Below, piece by piece: positions 43,456-47,010 of a DNA stretch of 47,010 nt. The notes under the pieces were generated by a model. That model did no database searches. It worked only from the letters and a program-made list of their open reading frames with translations, and was not told the origin of the DNA. Position numbers and translations under genes: made by a program. The stretch is from NCBI GenBank assembly GCA_002422345.1, contig DIUL01000086.1:1-47010 (forward strand), in the 5' to 3' direction. How positions within the stretch are numbered: position 1 is the first letter of the stretch; every line of letters starts with the position of its first letter. This stretch comes from Acetobacteraceae bacterium UBA6159. Its GTDB lineage: Bacteria; Pseudomonadota; Alphaproteobacteria; Acetobacterales; Acetobacteraceae.

Positions 43456-44520
43456 CTATCGCACCAGCCGCTCGGCCACCGCGGCCGCGAAGGCCTGGGT
43501 CCCAAGCGGGCCACCCAGGTCGGCGGTGCGGGCGGACGGGGTGGCGAGCGCGGCTTCCACCGCGGTTTCCATCGCGTCCGCCGCGGCCAGCAGGGCGTTG
43601 GCGTCCCGCCGGCGCCCGCCCAGCCAGCGCAGCAGCATGGCGGTGGACAGCAGCAGCGCGGTCGGGTTGGCCTTGTCCTGGCCGGCGATGTCGGGCGCCG
43701 ATCCGTGCTGGGCCTGCGCCACGGCGCGGTCATGGCCGGCGTTCAGGCTGGCGCCCAGGCCCAGGCTGCCCGCGAGCTCCGAGGCTTCATCGGACAGGAT
43801 GTCGCCGAACATGTTCGTGGTGACCATGACGTCGAACCGCTCGGGCGTGCGGATCAGCAGGGCGGTCGCGGCGTCGACCAGCACGTCGTCGAGTTCCACA
43901 TCCGGGTAGTCGGCGGCCACCGCCCGGACCTCGCGCAGGAACAGGGCGTCGGACACGCGCAGGACGTTCTGCTTGTGTACGGCGGTCACCATCTTCCGGC
44001 GGGCGCGGGCCAGGTCGAAGGCGGTGCGGGCGATGCGGCTTGATGCCTCGGCCGTGACCTTGCGGACGGCGAGCGCCATGTCCGGCGTCGGCATGAACTC
44101 CCCGATCCCCTGGTGCATGTTGCGGTCGGCGTAGAAGCCTTCCGTGTTCTCCCGCACGATCACCAGGTCCATGGGCGTGCGCAGGATGGTCATGCCCGCG
44201 CGTGACTTCGCCGGCCTTATATTGGCGAACAGGTTGAAATGGGTGCGCAGGATGCCGGACGGGTTGACCCCGCCCTGGTCGGCCGGCGGGTAATCGAGGT
44301 GGGAGACCGGGCCAAGGATCACCCCATCCGCATGCCCGACCGCGTCGATGACAGCTTGCGGCAGGGTGGTGCCCTGGCTCGCCAGCGTCTTCAGGCCAAT
44401 GTCGCGGGTCTGGTAGGCGAGGTTGAGGCCGAACAGGTCATCCACCCGCCGCAGCACGGTCAGGGTGGCGGCGATGATCTCGGGGCCGATACCATCGCCG
44501 GGAAGGATCAGAAGGTTCAT
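43456..44520 (-). CDS. Isocitrate/isopropylmalate dehydrogenase family protein
   Basis: The 354-residue enzyme is an NAD(P)-dependent beta-decarboxylating dehydrogenase. It begins NLLILPGDGIGPEIIAA, then VIVRENTEGFYADRN (substrate contacts), the catalytic lysine in KMVTAVHKQNVL, NMFGDILSDEASELAGSLG for metal binding, and HGSAPDIAGQDKANPTALLL near the NAD site. The group includes 3-isopropylmalate, homoisocitrate, tartrate and other 3-substituted malate dehydrogenases, and sequence alone does not choose between them. It lies 30 bases after the molybdopterin gene on the same strand, so they may work in one pathway. Confidence 0.88.
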   Translation of the reverse strand: MNLLILPGDGIGPEIIAATLTVLRRVDDLFGLNLAYQTRDIGLKTLASQGTTLPQAVIDAVGHADGVILGPVSHLDYPPADQGGVNPSGILRTHFNLFANIRPAKSRAGMTILRTPMDLVIVRENTEGFYADRNMHQGIGEFMPTPDMALAVRKVTAEASSRIARTAFDLARARRKMVTAVHKQNVLRVSDALFLREVRAVAADYPDVELDDVLVDAATALLIRTPERFDVMVTTNMFGDILSDEASELAGSLGLGASLNAGHDRAVAQAQHGSAPDIAGQDKANPTALLLSTAMLLRWLGGRRRDANALLAAADAMETAVEAALATPSARTADLGGPLGTQAFAAAVAERLVR

Positions 44521-44550
44521 GGGGCACCATTCGTCCGGGGCACGGGGCGG

Positions 44551-46878
44551 TCAGTCGTTCTGTTTCGCCCCCTGGATCGCCTGCCACACCCGCACCGGGG
44601 TCGCCGGCATGTCGAAATGCCGGATGCCCAGCGGGGCGAGGGCGTCGTTGATCGCGTTCATCGCGGCCCCCAGCGCGCCGACCGTCCCGGCCTCCCCTAC
44701 GCCCTTGGCGCCCAGCGGATTGACCTTGGTGGGGACTTCGCGGGTGGCGAGGCGGAAGTCCGGGTATTCGTGCGCGCGCGGCATCTGATAGTCCATGAAG
44801 GACGCGGTCAGCATCTGGCCGGACTGGTCGTCGAAGATGATGACCTCACCCAAAGCCTGGCCGACACCCTGCACGACGCCGCCATGGATCTGGCCGGCGA
44901 CGATCATCGGGTTCAGCACCTTGCCGAGTTCCTCGACCGCGCTGTAGCGCACGATTTCAGTGACGCCGGTTTCGGGGTCGATCTCGACCTCGCAGATATG
45001 GGTGCCGTTGGGGAAGGTCACCGCGGTGGGGGTGAATTCGCCGCTTTCCACCAGCCCGCCTTCCTGGCCGGGGGCGACGAACCGCTCATCCTGGGCGGCC
45101 GATCCTATCTGGGCGAGGGTCAGGGTCTTGTCGGTGCCGGCCACGCGGAACGTGCCGGCATCGTATTCGATGTCGACGATGGCGGCTTCCAGGACCTCGG
45201 AGGCGATGCGCTTGGCGGTTTCAAGCACCTTGTCCACCGCCAGCATGACGGCCGATCCGCCGATGCACAGCGCGCCGGAGCCGCCATTGCCCTTGCCGCT
45301 GGGCAGCAGGTCGGTGTCGCCGCCTTCCCAGATCACGTTCTCGATCGGGATGCCGAAGCGGTCGGCGACGATCTGGGTCATCGTCGTTTCCAGCCCCTGG
45401 CCGACCGACATCGACCCCGAACGCAGGACCAGGTGCCCGTCATCGCGCAGGCGGAGCGTCGAAAGATCCTTGGCGGGGCGGAGGAAGGGGCCGCCGGCGA
45501 CCTCGATGCAGTTGCACAGGCCGATGCCGCGCAGCTTGCCGCGGACCTTGGCCTCCGCCTGGCGGGCGGGGAAGTCGTCCAGCTCCGACAGCTTGGCGGC
45601 GAGCTGCATGTTCCCTTCGAATTCGCCGCAGTCATAGGTGAAGGTCAGGGCGGTCTTGTAGGGCATCGCCTCGGGCGGGATCAGGTTGCGGCGGCGCAGC
45701 TCATAGGGGCTGACGCCGAGTTCGCGGGAGGCGACATCGATCAGCCGCTCGATCACATAGGTAGCTTCCGGTCGGCCGGCGCCGCGATAGGCCGCGGTGG
45801 GGACGGTGTGGGTCATGATGCCGTGGCACTCGGCCGCGATGGCGGGGATCAGGTACGTGCCGGCGATGCCGCCGATATTGCCGACGCCCCAGCCGGAGCG
45901 GGCGGAGTTGTAGGCGCCGAGGTTGCAGTCCCAGCGCATCTTCAGCGCGGTGAATTTCCCGTCCTTGTCGAGGGCGAGTTCGGCCGAGATGTGCATTTCC
46001 CGCGCCTGCTCGTCGGTCAGGAAGCCTTCCGTGCGGTCGGCGATCCAGCGGACCGGGCGGTTGAGCTTGCGCGCCGCCCAGGTGACGAAGACTTCCTCGA
46101 CATGGACGCCGGATTTCATGCCGAAGGACCCGCCGACATCGCCGGGGACGACGCGCAGTTCCGTCGGCTTGATGTTGAAGTTGCCGTTGGCCATGCCGTT
46201 GCGGAGGTTGAACGGCGACTGGTGCGCGGCATGCACGACGGGGCGGCCATCGGGTCCGATCTCGGCCCAGACGCCGCGGGGTTCCATCGTGTTGGCGGTC
46301 ACGCGGGAGACGGTGAAGTCGAGCTTCGTGACATGGGCGGCGGCGGCGATATTGGCCGCGGTGGCATCCGCGTCGCCGCGCTTCCAGACGAAGCCGATAT
46401 TGTCGGCGTATTCGTCCCAGACCGGGGCGGCGCCGGGCTTCTGGGCTTCCAGGACATGGGTGACGATGGGGAGTTCGTCGTATTCGACAACGACTGCCTC
46501 GGCCGCGTCGCGGGCCTGGGAGGTGGTTTCGGCGATGACGGCGGCGACGGCTTCACCGACGAAGCGGATGCGGGCCGAGGACAGCAGCGGGCGGTGGGTC
46601 TTCGCCGAGGGGCTCCCGTCGGGGCGGGTGAACCCCTGGCCGCCGGGGATAGGGGCGACGTCGGTCAGGTCGGATTCGGTGTAGACCGCGACGACGCCGG
46701 GCATGGATTTCGCCTCGGTGGTGTCGAGCGTAGTGATCCGGGCGTGGGCATGGGGGGATCGGACGAAGATGACCGAGAGCGTGCCGGGTGCCTTGCCATC
46801 GGCGGCGTAGTTGCCGCCTCCGGTGAGCAGACGCACGTCTTCGCGGCGGCGCACGGACTTGGTTTGTACTTCGCTCAT
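44551..46878 (-). CDS. Molybdenum hydroxylase large (molybdopterin-binding) subunit, CoxL form II type
   Basis: The 775-residue protein is the large subunit of the xanthine oxidase/carbon monoxide dehydrogenase family. It carries the AYRGAGRPEATYVIERL motif, typical of form II proteins, not the AYRCSFR of true CO dehydrogenase, so CO is not the likely substrate. Other features: GGSFGMKSGVHVEEVF, SMSVGQGLETTMTQI, KGNGGSGALCIG, and GVGEAGTVGALGAAMN with the active-site glutamate. The small [2Fe-2S] and medium FAD subunits are not in the window; they may lie upstream (beyond 46878). The ATG at 46878 fits the family start TKSVRRREDVRLLTGGG. Confidence 0.9.
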   Translation of the reverse strand: MSEVQTKSVRRREDVRLLTGGGNYAADGKAPGTLSVIFVRSPHAHARITTLDTTEAKSMPGVVAVYTESDLTDVAPIPGGQGFTRPDGSPSAKTHRPLLSSARIRFVGEAVAAVIAETTSQARDAAEAVVVEYDELPIVTHVLEAQKPGAAPVWDEYADNIGFVWKRGDADATAANIAAAAHVTKLDFTVSRVTANTMEPRGVWAEIGPDGRPVVHAAHQSPFNLRNGMANGNFNIKPTELRVVPGDVGGSFGMKSGVHVEEVFVTWAARKLNRPVRWIADRTEGFLTDEQAREMHISAELALDKDGKFTALKMRWDCNLGAYNSARSGWGVGNIGGIAGTYLIPAIAAECHGIMTHTVPTAAYRGAGRPEATYVIERLIDVASRELGVSPYELRRRNLIPPEAMPYKTALTFTYDCGEFEGNMQLAAKLSELDDFPARQAEAKVRGKLRGIGLCNCIEVAGGPFLRPAKDLSTLRLRDDGHLVLRSGSMSVGQGLETTMTQIVADRFGIPIENVIWEGGDTDLLPSGKGNGGSGALCIGGSAVMLAVDKVLETAKRIASEVLEAAIVDIEYDAGTFRVAGTDKTLTLAQIGSAAQDERFVAPGQEGGLVESGEFTPTAVTFPNGTHICEVEIDPETGVTEIVRYSAVEELGKVLNPMIVAGQIHGGVVQGVGQALGEVIIFDDQSGQMLTASFMDYQMPRAHEYPDFRLATREVPTKVNPLGAKGVGEAGTVGALGAAMNAINDALAPLGIRHFDMPATPVRVWQAIQGAKQND

Positions 46879-46905
46879 CGGTTGTATCCTTCCGTCTTAT
46901 TCTTA

Positions 46906-47010
46906 CTCCCCCTCCCCTTGAGGGGTTGGGCCGCGGAGCGGACCAAGGTGGGGGGTAGGCTGTCTATGCCCCCCCTCCCCTTGAGGGAGGGGGTTGGGGG
47001 GAGGGGTAGC
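46906..47010. repeat. Palindromic repeat (CCCCTCCCCTTGAGGG family), copy upstream of the molybdopterin gene
   Basis: CTCCCCCTCCCCTTGAGGGG starts at 46906 and is followed by TTGGGCCGCGGAGCGGACC, as in the ccoI copy. A second arm, CCCCCCTCCCCTTGAGGGAG, begins near 46970 and runs off the window end. The element separates the molybdopterin gene from whatever lies beyond. Confidence 0.75.

Noticed and set aside
44551..46878. True CO dehydrogenase large subunit
   Set aside because: The active-site loop reads AYRGAGR, not AYRCSFR, which marks form II proteins with other substrates.

Overview
The window is GC-rich DNA (tandem genes, short spacers, many GTG starts) that looks like an alphaproteobacterium of the Acetobacteraceae/Rhodospirillales type. 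This rests on gene content: a full ccoNOQP-GHIS cluster, a DUF47-Pit phosphate pair, a Hint_2-domain surface protein, HGGxSTG proteins and many REP-like palindromes. The genus cannot be fixed from the sequence alone. No rRNA, tRNA or CRISPR array was seen.

Layout. 1-7073 (+): the cbb3 oxidase operon, starting inside ccoN, then ccoO, ccoQ, ccoP, ccoG, ccoH, ccoI and ccoS. The oxidase subunits, the 4Fe-4S accessory protein, the copper-exporting P-type ATPase and the small assembly protein lie head to tail. A palindromic repeat sits in frame inside ccoI. 7083-11071: pdxJ and an MFS gene on the minus strand, then a divergent Pit accessory (DUF47) and Pit phosphate transporter pair with a Pho-box-like site. 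11202-15266 (minus): an accessory block with an HGGxSTG protein, its small neighbour of unknown function, and an 876-residue protein with a TIR/DUF4062-like N-terminus, a STAND NTPase and near-identical TPRs. It has the architecture of a conflict or antiphage sensor and is the strongest candidate for an undescribed system. 15415-24611: class III aminotransferase, Mpo1-like protein, GNAT protein, LplT-like MFS, CgeB-like glycosyltransferase overlapping gyrB, and a luciferase-like oxidoreductase. 24798-30641: Tat-exported solute-binding protein, TetR regulator, DUF2946-like protein, TonB-dependent receptor and exported DJ-1-like protein. 30885-33768 (minus): a three-gene catabolic operon of bicupin, TauD/TfdA dioxygenase and amidohydrolase. 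33902-37902 (+): Pta-type acyltransferase and the 925-residue Hint protein. 37940-46878: divergent EF-G paralogue, sulfotransferase, NtaA-type flavin monooxygenase, NTF2-like protein, isopropylmalate-dehydrogenase-family enzyme and a form-II molybdenum hydroxylase large subunit.

Intergenic DNA is rich in repeats. At least three palindromic families recur: a CCCCTCCCCTTGAGGG element (three sites), a REP/REPIN family with GTCGTGG or CCGTCATGG ends, and a compound module that forms a 230-bp inverted repeat at 19580-19813. Two FNR/FixK-like boxes (one perfect) lie in front of the flavin monooxygenase/NTF2 pair and the EF-G paralogue. With the cbb3 operon they fit an organism that adjusts to low oxygen.

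Start codons were chosen by ribosome-binding sites, spacing and family N-termini. Functions come from motif reading only; no database search was run.
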